Shown here in pieces: positions 1 to 8,242 of a stretch of DNA of 64,000 nt. Source of the stretch: Pseudomonadales bacterium (GTDB lineage Bacteria; Pseudomonadota; Gammaproteobacteria; Pseudomonadales; Azotimanducaceae); NCBI GenBank assembly GCA_028285415.1, contig JANQPF010000021.1:1-64000 (forward strand), in the 5' to 3' direction. How positions within the stretch are numbered: the first letter of the stretch is position 1; each line of letters starts with the position of its first letter. The notes under the pieces were generated by a model. It made no database searches. It had not been told where the DNA came from and saw only the letters and a list, made by a program, of their open reading frames with translations. A program made the position numbers and the translations under genes.

Positions 1-689
1 GGAATCTCCGCGAATCCGGCGGCTTCGCCCTGCTCGACGAAAACCGTCGCGCCGCGCTTGATTTCCTGAACCGCAAGAGGCGCCAGCGCGCAGATTTCCT
101 CGGCCAGCGCCAGGGCCCGGGGGATCTGCTCGCCGGCGGGTACAACTTCCTGCACGAAGCCGATCTCGCGGGCTCGCTCAGCGCCGAACTCGTCCGCGCG
201 CAGCAGGTGATACATCGCATTGCCCCAGCCGGCGCGCTGTATGTACCTCACATGTGCGCCACCGAAGACGGCGAGACCGCGCTTGGGTTCCATCTGGCAG
301 AAGCGGCAGTCGTCGGCAGCAACGACGATGTCAGCGCCGAGCATCATCTCGATGCCGATGGTGAACGTGATGCCCTGGACTGCCATGAGCACCGGTTTGC
401 TGCACTTGCGTGAGAGGCCGAATGCGTCGACGCCGGGGTTTTCCGCACGGTCTTCCTCCCCCCGCATCGACGCGGCGAAGCGCGGCAGATCCAGCCCCGC
501 TGTGGTGTGCGGCCCGGCGAACGTCACGACGCCCACCCAGAGCTCCGGGTCTTCGTCGAGCCGTGTCATATGGGTGGAGAGATCGGCAAACATCTCGGGG
601 GTGAAGCCGTTCATTTTGTCCTGACGATCGACGGTGATGTGCAGGACGTGGCCGCTCGTAGTGGCGGTGACGTTACCGTTGTCGCTCAT
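1..689 (-). CDS. Enoyl-CoA hydratase/isomerase (crotonase) family protein, C-terminus cut by window edge
   Basis: The reverse strand is open from an ATG at 687-689 to the window edge, giving the first 229 residues of a crotonase. Crotonases hydrate or isomerise enoyl-CoA thioesters in the cytoplasm. The oxyanion-hole and active-site stretch lies at about residues 98-118 (SKPVLMAVQG...IGIEMMLGAD). Both family glutamates appear to be present, E114 and E134, the latter in 'MEPKRGLAVFGG', so the protein is likely a true hydratase. It lies 15 bases downstream of the LLM oxidoreductase gene on the same strand and is probably co-transcribed with it. The substrate cannot be told. The stop codon is outside the window. 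Confidence 0.85.
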   Translation of the reverse strand, partial: MSDNGNVTATTSGHVLHITVDRQDKMNGFTPEMFADLSTHMTRLDEDPELWVGVVTFAGPHTTAGLDLPRFAASMRGEEDRAENPGVDAFGLSRKCSKPVLMAVQGITFTIGIEMMLGADIVVAADDCRFCQMEPKRGLAVFGGAHVRYIQRAGWGNAMYHLLRADEFGAERAREIGFVQEVVPAGEQIPRALALAEEICALAPLAVQEIKRGATVFVEQGEAAGFAEI

Positions 690-704
690 GTTGGCGATTG
701 CTCC

Positions 705-1637
705 TCATTTTCCTGGGTTCAGCGCGTCAATTTCCGGCAGCAGCTTTTCCACCATCAGTTTGGTCTGCGCAAGCATGTCCTCGGTCCCGGATGCGATTGG
801 CCGCAGAATGAACTTGTGTACCCCGACGGCGCGGAAGTCGTGGACGAGGGCCATCATGTCCTCGACGTCGCCAACCGCAGAGTATCCGCGCGGATCTTTG
901 CCCAGCCTCTTTTCGAGCAGCTTGGAGTAGCGCTCGACAATCGGCTCATCCGGCCTGCCGAAACGGAAACCGAATCCTGCACCGAAGTGATCTTCGGCAA
1001 TACTACGGTCGAGTTCTTCGGCCCGCTGCTTGATTCCTGCAATGACCGGTGCAATTTCGCTCGCCGTTTCAATGCCCGCCTGCCAGCCGGTACCCCATCG
1101 GGCGGTACGTTCGATCGCTTGTTTTGCCGATCCGCCGACCCACAGCGGGAGAGGGTCCTGCACCGGTTTGGGCGCAATAGTGGCGTTGTCGAGCTGGTAG
1201 TACTCACCGTCGAAGCTGACGTTGTCCTCGCGCCACAGGCGCGCCATGATCTCGAGACCTTCGGCGGTTCGCTTGCCGCGACCTCTGGTCGGCGTGCCGG
1301 TGGCGGTAAAGTCTTTGGACAGTGCGGATCCGACGCCAAATGCCGGTAACAGTCGTCCCTCACTCAGAACGTCGATGGTGGCGCACTGTTTGGCCATGAG
1401 GACGGGGTTGCGCAAGCCCATGCTGGCCACGTTCATGCCGAACTTCAGGCGTTTGCTGCCACCTGCCAGGGCTGCCATGGCGCTCATGGTTTCGAGATTG
1501 GGCGCGGCGTCGATGATTCGATCGCTCTGCCAGATCGAGTCGACGCCGCCGTTGTCGCATACGTCCACCCAGCGCCAGAATCCTTTTGCGTCGTCAAAGC
1601 TGAAGTTGGCAATACCAATGCCGGCGCCAATGCCCAT
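705..1637 (-). CDS. LLM-class flavin-dependent oxidoreductase (luciferase-like monooxygenase family)
   Basis: This 310-residue protein is a single luciferase-like TIM barrel, the normal length for the family. Typical signatures are the N-terminal 'ANFSFDDAKGFWRWVDVCD', the 'LKFGMNVASMGLRNPVLMAK' strand, 'GRLLPAFGVGS' and 'PLPLWVGGSAKQAIERTARWG'. Members use FMN or F420 to oxidise varied small molecules. The cofactor cannot be decided here, although F420 use would be unusual in a gammaproteobacterium. The gene sits between peptide-type ABC permeases (14 bases upstream) and a crotonase (15 bases downstream). The set may take up and degrade a small organic compound, which is inference. Confidence 0.85.
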   Translation of the reverse strand: MGIGAGIGIANFSFDDAKGFWRWVDVCDNGGVDSIWQSDRIIDAAPNLETMSAMAALAGGSKRLKFGMNVASMGLRNPVLMAKQCATIDVLSEGRLLPAFGVGSALSKDFTATGTPTRGRGKRTAEGLEIMARLWREDNVSFDGEYYQLDNATIAPKPVQDPLPLWVGGSAKQAIERTARWGTGWQAGIETASEIAPVIAGIKQRAEELDRSIAEDHFGAGFGFRFGRPDEPIVERYSKLLEKRLGKDPRGYSAVGDVEDMMALVHDFRAVGVHKFILRPIASGTEDMLAQTKLMVEKLLPEIDALNPGK

Positions 1638-1651
1638 GCCGTTCCCCTGGA

Positions 1652-2491
1652 TCAGATAAAGTTGGGATTATCCCTGCGATCCAGCCGGTCCCGCAAACGA
1701 TCGCCGATCGTGTTGCAACTCCACACCGTCACGCCGAGGCACAAACCCGGAAAGATCAACATCCAGGGCGAAGATTCCATGACCTGCGTGCCGTCGGCGA
1801 CCAGAACGCCCCAACTGGTCGACGGCTCCTGGATGCCGAGCCCGAGAAAGCTGATGAAGCTCTCCGCCAGAATGACACCGGGGAGCGCAAGCGTTGCGTA
1901 GACCACCACCGGCCCCAGCACGTTCGGCAGCACGTGACGTCGCAGGAGTTCGGGCGTTGAAGCACCCATACCGCGGGCGGCTTCGATAAAAGCCGCGTGG
2001 CGCACTCTGAGCGTTTCACCGCGCACAATGCGCGCAATGTCCAGCCAGAAGAGGGCGCCCAGTGCCAGGAAAAGAAGGTAAGGGTTGCGCCCGAAGACGA
2101 CCACCAGAAGGATCACAATCAGGATCAGCGGCAGGCTGTAGAGCGCATCGACAATACGCATCATGACCTGATCGGTACGGCCGCCGATGTAGCCGGCGAG
2201 CATGCCCCACGGCACCCCGATGCAGAGGCTCACGGTGATCGCAATGAGCGCAACGCCCAGGGACACGCGTCCTCCCGCCATGGTGCGCACGAACAAATCG
2301 CGTCCAACCTGGTCGGTGCCGAACCAGTGCGAGGCTGAGGGTGGTGCCTCCATGGCGTCCCAGTCCATGTCCTCTATACCCCAGCTGCTGAACGCGGGGG
2401 CCAACAACGCGCCGCATACAACGAGGAGAAGCAGTGCCGCCGCAAAGATCATGAGGTGTGTGCCGCCGGGGCGCTGCTGCGCCGCGCTCAT
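1652..2491 (-). CDS. ABC transporter permease, DppC/OppC type
   Basis: This 279-residue inner-membrane permease has an N-terminal transmembrane helix (about residues 12-34), then the OppC N-terminal region ('HWFGTDQVGRDLFVRTMAGGRVSLGVAL') and a BPD_transp_1 core. The cytoplasmic EAA-type loop that contacts the ATPase is 'FIEAARGMGASTPELLRRHVLP'. It forms the second pore subunit with the permease encoded just upstream. The start codon overlaps the stop of that gene by four bases (ATGA), so the pair is translationally coupled. No DppD/DppF-like ATPase gene lies in this cluster. Confidence 0.92.
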   Translation of the reverse strand: MSAAQQRPGGTHLMIFAAALLLLVVCGALLAPAFSSWGIEDMDWDAMEAPPSASHWFGTDQVGRDLFVRTMAGGRVSLGVALIAITVSLCIGVPWGMLAGYIGGRTDQVMMRIVDALYSLPLILIVILLVVVFGRNPYLLFLALGALFWLDIARIVRGETLRVRHAAFIEAARGMGASTPELLRRHVLPNVLGPVVVYATLALPGVILAESFISFLGLGIQEPSTSWGVLVADGTQVMESSPWMLIFPGLCLGVTVWSCNTIGDRLRDRLDRRDNPNFI

Positions 2492-3408
2492 GAGCGCAGT
2501 CGCATACGCGGATCCAGCGCGCCGTAGGCGAGATCAACCAGTAGGTTGAACGTCAGAATGGCGCCGGCATAGACGATCACGACACCCATCACCAGCGTGT
2601 AGTCTCTATTCAGCGCGCCCTGCACGAAATAACGGCCGATACCCGGCAGATCGAAGATCTGCTCGACCACAACGGAGCCGGTCAGGAGACCAGCTGCCGC
2701 TGGTCCGAGAAATGAGATGAGCGGGGTTGCTGCGATTGGCAGCATGTGTCGCCAGACTACGCGAGCTTCTGACAGCCCCTTGGCCCGTGCGGTGCGCACG
2801 TGGGGCTCGAGACGTGCGCTGGCGATGCTGCCGCGCATCAGGCGTGCAATGGCCGCGACATAAGGTAGCGCCAGGGCCACGGCAGGGAGCACGAAGTGCC
2901 GCGCGCTGCCGCTGCCGCCGGCTGGGAACCAGGCAAGCCCGACCGAAAAAATCAGCACCATGAGCGGTGCCGCGATGATGGTGGGCAGAGCGAGGTTCAG
3001 GTTCGTCACCGCCATGAGACCCTGATCCAGGTTGCTGCCGGGGCGGAGCCCGGCGGTGATGCCAATTCCCATACCGAGCATCAGCGCCAGTACCAGGGCG
3101 CTCAAACCAAGACCCAGACTGATGGGCAGGCCCGCTGCGATGAGTTCGCCGACCGTGAAGTCTTTCTGCTTGAATGACGGGCCGAGATCGCCCGTCAGGA
3201 GATTGCCCCAGTAACGCAGGTACTGAGTCGTCAGCGGCTGGTCGAGTCCGTATGCCGCCTGCAGGTTCGCCTCGATTTCCGGTGGCAAGCGGCGTTCGCC
3301 GTCAAAAGGCCCGCCGGGAGCCGCCCGCAGCAGGGCAAACACGACGGTGACCACCACGAAGAACGTGAGCAACGTGTAGAGGGCGCGGCTGCCCAGGTAG
3401 GCGGTCAT
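2488..3408 (-). CDS. ABC transporter permease, DppB/OppB type
   Basis: This 306-residue permease of the peptide/nickel family has the typical start 'YLGSRALYTLLTFFVVVTVVF', a short periplasmic domain ('DGERRLPPEIEANLQAAYGLDQPL') and the ATPase-contact loop 'HVRTARAKGLSEARVVWRHMLP'. It would pair with the DppC-type permease and receive solute from the binding protein encoded upstream. It overlaps that gene by four bases (3405-3408) and the next permease by four bases (2488-2491). Family members carry di- or oligopeptides, but also opines, sugars and nickel, so the substrate is open. Confidence 0.92.
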   Translation of the reverse strand: MTAYLGSRALYTLLTFFVVVTVVFALLRAAPGGPFDGERRLPPEIEANLQAAYGLDQPLTTQYLRYWGNLLTGDLGPSFKQKDFTVGELIAAGLPISLGLGLSALVLALMLGMGIGITAGLRPGSNLDQGLMAVTNLNLALPTIIAAPLMVLIFSVGLAWFPAGGSGSARHFVLPAVALALPYVAAIARLMRGSIASARLEPHVRTARAKGLSEARVVWRHMLPIAATPLISFLGPAAAGLLTGSVVVEQIFDLPGIGRYFVQGALNRDYTLVMGVVIVYAGAILTFNLLVDLAYGALDPRMRLRS

Positions 3409-4982
3409 GGATCCTGTGGAGGATCGGGCCAGCTGAGGTAGCGAACCTGATGAACGTCGCGGGGATTGTCGTGCCAGCCTTGCAGATCCGGGTGCACCAG
3501 GCGTCGGACGGCGGTGCTGTACAGCGGCACGACGGGATACAGGCTGGCGGCAACCGCCTCAGCCTCTTGCAGCAATGCGTTGCGGGCGTTGGCGTCGGCG
3601 GTACGCTGCGCCTCGGCCATGAGCGCATCGTACTCGGCGCTGCTGAATCTTCCGTAGTTGACGTCTCCCGTTTCGCTCTGCAGGAGACCCAGATAGTGCT
3701 CAGCGTTGTTTTCGCCGACCCAGCCGGCCCAGGCAACCTCGAAGTCGCCCTGGCGCAAATCGCCAAAGTGGTTGCGCAACTCGCTCTGGTGCAACTCTGT
3801 CCGCACGCCGATGCGCCGCCACATACCGGTAATTGCCAGGTTGACCTTCTTCTGTTCGCTGCCCGTCACATGGCGGAGCGTAAGCTCGAGCGGGTTGTCA
3901 GCGTTGATGCCGGCTGCCTGCAGCAGCGCCCTGGCCTTCGTGAGCCGCTCGGGCATGGGCGTCATCGTGTGCGGTTGGGGTACCCCCTCATAGGCGTCGA
4001 GGAGCGTCGGGGTGAAGCTGAAGGCCGGCGTGTAGCCGGAGCGCAGAACCTTGTCGGTCAGAACGCGCTGATCGATCGCAAGAGCAAGCGCTTCGCGGAC
4101 GCGGACGTCGTCCAGCGGCCGGTGCCCGGTGTTGAAAACGAGGTACATCATCGACAGCAGGCCCGACAGGCGCAGCGCGTCTGGCGTGCCGGCGCGGACT
4201 TTGTCGAGCTCGCCGATCGGGAAAGCGCTGATCGCGTGGAGCTCACCGCTGCGATACCGGTTGTAGGCGCTCTGTTCCGTCGCGACCGCGTGATACCGCA
4301 CCGTATCGATCGCGGGTTCCGAGACAAAGTGCGGGTTCACCCGGAACTCGACGTGCGCCTGAGGTTGCCACTCGGTCAGCGTGTATGCGCCGTTTGAGAC
4401 CCAGTTGGCGGGTTTCACCCAGGCATCTCCATGTCGTTCGATGACATGTTTCGGGACGGGATAAGCGGTGGGGTAGAGAAGGCGCTCCAACAGGTAAGGA
4501 TATGGGCGCTCCAGAGTCAGCACCAGGGTGTGATCGTCAACTGCGCTGACCCCGAGCTCGGTGACCGGCATTTCCCCGCGATTGATTGCCGCGGCGTTTT
4601 TCAGCATGTACATGAAATACGCAAGGCTTGCCGCCGTCTCTGGCGCCTGCAGGCGCCGATACGCATACACGAAGTCATGCGCCGTCAGCGGCGCGCCGTC
4701 CGACCATGCGAGATCCGGACGCAAGTAGAACTGCCAGGTGAGGCCATCGTCGCTCGTGTCCCACGATTGCGCGGCGCCAGGCACAATCTCGCCGCGCGCG
4801 CTGAACGTCGTCAGACCCATGAAAAGGTCGTTCAAGAGCGTCTCTTCGAGGCGCAGATTGTATCGGTGCGGATCCAGAGTCTGCGGCTCGCCCGTGTTGC
4901 CGATGTGCAGCTGCGCCGCAGCATGGGCATGGGGCGGCATCGTCACCGTGAGCAGCAGCGCCAGGAGATAGTGGAAACGCAT
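3405..4982 (-). CDS. Periplasmic substrate-binding protein of a peptide-type ABC importer (SBP_bac_5 family)
   Basis: The predicted product has 525 residues. The open frame reaches further upstream, but the ATG at 4980-4982 begins a clear signal peptide (MRFHYLLALLLTVTMPPHAHA) and is taken as the start. The mature part begins 'LHIGNTGEPQTLDPHRYN', the usual opening of OppA/DppA-like cluster C proteins, followed by 'ETLLNDLFMGLTTFSARGEIVPGAAQSW'-type sequence. It binds solute in the periplasm for the two permeases that overlap its 3' end. The start lies only 44 bases from the divergent glucokinase gene, so both promoters must share or overlap that gap. The long family length fits an oligopeptide or similar ligand. 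Confidence 0.9.
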   Translation of the reverse strand: MRFHYLLALLLTVTMPPHAHAAAQLHIGNTGEPQTLDPHRYNLRLEETLLNDLFMGLTTFSARGEIVPGAAQSWDTSDDGLTWQFYLRPDLAWSDGAPLTAHDFVYAYRRLQAPETAASLAYFMYMLKNAAAINRGEMPVTELGVSAVDDHTLVLTLERPYPYLLERLLYPTAYPVPKHVIERHGDAWVKPANWVSNGAYTLTEWQPQAHVEFRVNPHFVSEPAIDTVRYHAVATEQSAYNRYRSGELHAISAFPIGELDKVRAGTPDALRLSGLLSMMYLVFNTGHRPLDDVRVREALALAIDQRVLTDKVLRSGYTPAFSFTPTLLDAYEGVPQPHTMTPMPERLTKARALLQAAGINADNPLELTLRHVTGSEQKKVNLAITGMWRRIGVRTELHQSELRNHFGDLRQGDFEVAWAGWVGENNAEHYLGLLQSETGDVNYGRFSSAEYDALMAEAQRTADANARNALLQEAEAVAASLYPVVPLYSTAVRRLVHPDLQGWHDNPRDVHQVRYLSWPDPPQDP

Positions 4983-5026
4983 TGGAATACCTGTACTTCG
5001 TGGCTCAAGCATACTAAAAACGCGGT

Positions 5027-5965
5027 ATGAAAGAGGATCTTGTCGCCGACATCGGCGCGACCAACGCGCGCTTTCAACGGTGTGCCGGCGGCGTTCTGGA
5101 AGGTGATGCCGTCGTGCTGCCGATGGCGCACTACGAAGAGGCGGACGCGCTGCTGCACGCCGCGCTCGCCGCGCTCGGTATTGATGCCTGTCGCGAAGCG
5201 TTACTTGCCATTGCCGGACCTGCCGCCGCTGACGGCGCAATTGAGGTCACCAACACCGGGATGCAGTTTACCCCCGCGGACTGCGATCGAATTCTTGGTG
5301 GTCCCTGCAGGCTGGCCAATGACTTCTATGCGCTGGCCCGCGCTGTGCCGCACCTCCAAGCCCTCGAGCAGCTGGGCGGCGTTGCGGGAGGCCAGGGGAA
5401 CAGGGCGGTACTGGGTCCCGGCACGGGGCTTGGCATGGCCGCGCTCGTCAGCCACGCTGACCGCTGGCTGGTTGTCCCGTCGGAAGGTGGGCATGCGGAT
5501 CTGGCCCCGGGAAATCATCTGGAGCTCGAGCTCTGGGGGGTGCTGGAGGCGAGTCACGGACACGTCTGCTGGGAAAGCGTGCTGAGCGGCAGCGGTCTGG
5601 TCAATTTGTACCATGCCATGTCTGCCGTCTGGGGTGGGCGCGGTGAGGCGCTGACGCCGGAAGAGATCAGCGGCCGCGCGATGGCCATGAGCGATCCGGT
5701 GTGTCATCAGACCCTGGAGACGTTTTATGCGTTGCTCGGCGCGGCGGCCGGTAATCTGGCGCTGACGGTAGCTGCCTGGGGTGGTATCTACATCGGCGGC
5801 GGCATTGCTCCCGGCATGGCCGACTTCATCAAGACCAGCCCGCTGCGGCGGCGCTTCGAGGAACGCGGCGATCTGAGCGGCGTGGTGGCCGACGTACCGA
5901 TTTATCTGATCACGCAGACCAATGCCGGTCTCGTCGGCGCCATGCACTGCCTCTACGATTCGTAA
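5027..5965 (+). CDS. glk: Glucokinase (proteobacterial Glk family)
   Basis: This 312-residue enzyme phosphorylates glucose with ATP in the cytoplasm. It belongs to the proteobacterial Glk family rather than the ROK family. Visible motifs are the phosphate-1 loop 'DIGATNARF' (D8-F16), the catalytic aspartate D99 in 'LANDFYALA', the ATP-binding 'GPGTGLG' (130-136), and E153/H156 in 'PSEGGHADLA'. The later 'SGSGLVNLY' also fits the family. Length matches E. coli Glk (about 321). No good Shine-Dalgarno is seen upstream of the ATG. It is transcribed divergently from the peptide importer and stands alone. Confidence 0.93.
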   Translation: MKEDLVADIGATNARFQRCAGGVLEGDAVVLPMAHYEEADALLHAALAALGIDACREALLAIAGPAAADGAIEVTNTGMQFTPADCDRILGGPCRLANDFYALARAVPHLQALEQLGGVAGGQGNRAVLGPGTGLGMAALVSHADRWLVVPSEGGHADLAPGNHLELELWGVLEASHGHVCWESVLSGSGLVNLYHAMSAVWGGRGEALTPEEISGRAMAMSDPVCHQTLETFYALLGAAAGNLALTVAAWGGIYIGGGIAPGMADFIKTSPLRRRFEERGDLSGVVADVPIYLITQTNAGLVGAMHCLYDS

Positions 5966-5977
5966 GCGATCACCGCG

Positions 5978-7363
5978 TCATGAGCCGTAGGCGGCGACCG
6001 CATCGATAATGAACTGGTCGTGCTGCCAGCGCTTGCCGTTGGGGTCGATGCCCGTGCGGACGATCACCATGTTGTGAGCGGGCACAACCGTTGCGAATTG
6101 ACCCTTGTTACCCGCCGTGGTGTAGGTGCCCGGCGGCACGCCCGGCAGGGTGTCCAGCAGCCAGAACTGCGCGCCGTAGCCCTGCTCACCGGTTTCGCGA
6201 GGCAGCGCGGGTGCAGCCTGAACGACGTAGTCGGCCCAGGCGGCGGGGAATATCTGCTCCGTGCCCCACGTGCCGCGCTGCAGATAAAGAAGCGCGAAGC
6301 GCGCCAGGTCCCGTGCAGTCGTATACACCTGACTCGAGCCGATGAAGTTACCGAGATGATCCGTCTCCATGCGCGTGTGGTACATACCGATGCGGTGGAA
6401 CAACTCGTCATACGGATAGCGCAGGTAACGCAGGTCGTCGCCGAGCGTCGCACGCAGCGCTCTCAGCAACAGCAGCGTATCGTTGTTTGCGTACTTCCAG
6501 CGGGTCCCCGGCTCAGCTACCAGGTGGGTGGTGGTCGCCGCGCTGATGACGTCCTGTCCCGCAAAGTAGATGGCGTTGGTGTTTGCACCCTCGCTGTAGA
6601 GTCCCGAAGACATGTGTAACAGGTGTTCCAACGTGATTTGCTGGCGTGGGTCATCGAGATACTGCCACTCGGGGATGTTGGCAGGCGCGCTGACTGACAG
6701 CAGGCCGTCACGTTGGGCAATACCGATCAACGTGCTGCTGATGCTCTTTGCGGTTGACCACGTGCGATACCCGCTGTGGACGCCGAAACCGTCGCGATAG
6801 CGCTCGCCAACCAGCTCCCCGTCTTTGAGAATGACCACGCCGACCGTGACGGTACCGTCGCCGTACATTTCTCCGTCGAAAGCCGCCTCCAGCACGGCCC
6901 GCTGTTGAGCGTTGGGCCGCGGCCGAGCGTCGTCGCCAGCGGGAAACGGCACGTCACTGAGATCGGGTGCCGTGGGATAGTCGACGTAGGGCAGGCGGCC
7001 CACGTCCGCCGCGGACCAGTTTGGCGGCAGCAGCGTGCATCCCATGGTCGGACGAAACGCGGCGATGGCTTCATGGCCCTTGTGGACGCTGCGCACCAGA
7101 GAGCGTCGCGTGTCGATTGACGGGGCCGACAGGTTGAGCCTGGCCAGATCAACCAGCTCGAGACGCCGGATGTCATCCGCCGCCCGGCCGGCAAAAAAGT
7201 GCGCCGAACAGGTGAAAATTGCGGCATATCCGGCGGCAGCTTCGCTGACTTCCCCGGCCCCTGCCGGGCGTTGAAACGGCACTTCTGCGAAGCTCGCTGA
7301 CGAAGGTGCAAGCAGGGCTGCGAGCAGAGCTGCGAGCAGAGCTGAGAAGAGCAGGTTTTTCAT
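5978..7363 (-). CDS. Serine hydrolase of the beta-lactamase (class C / penicillin-binding-like) fold, exported
   Basis: This 461-residue protein has an N-terminal signal peptide with a short repeated hydrophobic core (ALLAALLAALLAP, residues 9-20), encoded by near-identical DNA repeats near 7315-7350. After a linker of about 150 residues comes a beta-lactamase-like domain. The nucleophile motif is S203-T-A-K206 ('TWSTAKSISS'), the tyrosine motif is 'KYANND', and the third motif is probably 'TAGNKGQFATVVP'. Such proteins are esterases, D-aminopeptidases or amide hydrolases; a true beta-lactamase role is not supported. It overlaps the upstream crotonase gene by four bases (ATGA), so the two are coupled. 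Confidence 0.85.
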   Translation of the reverse strand: MKNLLFSALLAALLAALLAPSSASFAEVPFQRPAGAGEVSEAAAGYAAIFTCSAHFFAGRAADDIRRLELVDLARLNLSAPSIDTRRSLVRSVHKGHEAIAAFRPTMGCTLLPPNWSAADVGRLPYVDYPTAPDLSDVPFPAGDDARPRPNAQQRAVLEAAFDGEMYGDGTVTVGVVILKDGELVGERYRDGFGVHSGYRTWSTAKSISSTLIGIAQRDGLLSVSAPANIPEWQYLDDPRQQITLEHLLHMSSGLYSEGANTNAIYFAGQDVISAATTTHLVAEPGTRWKYANNDTLLLLRALRATLGDDLRYLRYPYDELFHRIGMYHTRMETDHLGNFIGSSQVYTTARDLARFALLYLQRGTWGTEQIFPAAWADYVVQAAPALPRETGEQGYGAQFWLLDTLPGVPPGTYTTAGNKGQFATVVPAHNMVIVRTGIDPNGKRWQHDQFIIDAVAAYGS

Positions 7364-8130
7364 GATTGCGCCTGATCCCGGCCGCGAGCCTGGATGTTGG
7401 CGCGGCGTTCGGAAACGTCCGCTGCGCGCACCCGATGTGCCCGGCTCGCAGTGTCTTCCAGCGCCAGTCCGTTGGTCAGCGTGTCATGCCAGCCGGCGTC
7501 CATGATGCGCAGGATCTCACCGCGCGTAACCGGCTCTGTGGAGACAATGTCGCGGGCGAGGGCGGTGCACGTCTGCAGCAGCTCGTCCGCCGGCACAACG
7601 CGGTTGACCAGGCCCCAGCTGCAGGCGGTTTCGGCGTCCAGGTAGTTGCCGGTGAGGCTGAGCTCCTTGGCCCGGTTGATGCCAATCAATCGCGGCAGTC
7701 GCTGCGACAACCCCCAGCCCGGGACCACACCAACCCGGGCATGCGTGTCCGCAAACTTTGCCTCCGGGCTTGCGATGAGAAAGTCGCACATCAGCGCAAT
7801 TTCGAAACCGCCGGTGATGGCAAAGCCGTTGATGGCGCCGATGATGGGTTTGTTGAGCGCAGCCAAGGCGTCGGACAGGTTGCGGCTGCCGAGCGCCTCT
7901 TCCGGTGACTTTTCGCCGCCGAGTTCCTTCAGATCGAGACCCACGGTGAATGCGCGCCCGGCGCCGGTGAGAATCACAACCTCAGTTTGCTCGTCCTGTG
8001 CGAGCTCGTCGAAAACCTCAGCGATGCGATTCCGCAGTGCCGCTGACAGTGCGTTCAGCGCGTCGGGACGGTTCAAAGTGACGGTGGCCACCCCTGCCTC
8101 GCGAGCTACCAGTACCAGGTCGTCGCTCAT
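7360..8130 (-). CDS. Enoyl-CoA hydratase/isomerase (crotonase) family protein with altered second catalytic residue
   Basis: This 256-residue protein is full length for a crotonase. It has the substrate loop 'FTVGLDLKEL' and the oxyanion region 'NKPIIGAINGFAITGGFEIALMCD'. The first catalytic glutamate is present as E110. The second, which lies four residues before the conserved Gly of 'G-x-x-P-G-x-G', is H130 here ('DTHARVGVVPGWG'), so classical syn-hydration by two glutamates is unlikely. It may be an isomerase, a hydrolase or a variant hydratase. It is the first gene of a two-gene unit with the serine hydrolase and is divergent from the CHAD-like gene. Confidence 0.85.
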   Translation of the reverse strand: MSDDLVLVAREAGVATVTLNRPDALNALSAALRNRIAEVFDELAQDEQTEVVILTGAGRAFTVGLDLKELGGEKSPEEALGSRNLSDALAALNKPIIGAINGFAITGGFEIALMCDFLIASPEAKFADTHARVGVVPGWGLSQRLPRLIGINRAKELSLTGNYLDAETACSWGLVNRVVPADELLQTCTALARDIVSTEPVTRGEILRIMDAGWHDTLTNGLALEDTASRAHRVRAADVSERRANIQARGRDQAQS

Positions 8131-8206
8131 GTAAGCCCCTCTTTTCAGACAATATTTCGAATAAATGTTGCAGACAAATTGCCAGTCTAGGGAACCTCTG
8201 AATGAG

Positions 8207-8223
8207 TGTACAATCGACGTACA
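8207..8223. promoter_or_regulatory. Inverted repeat TGTAC-N7-GTACA over a possible -10 box
   Basis: In the 112-base divergent gap, TGTAC (8207-8211) and GTACA (8219-8223) form a perfect inverted repeat with a seven-base spacer. TACAAT at 8209-8214 inside it resembles a sigma-70 -10 element for the rightward CHAD/redoxin unit, but no good -35 is visible. A dimeric repressor could bind here. The assignment rests on symmetry and position only. Confidence 0.35.
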
Positions 8224-8242
8224 AGAAACCTGGGGGAAAACG

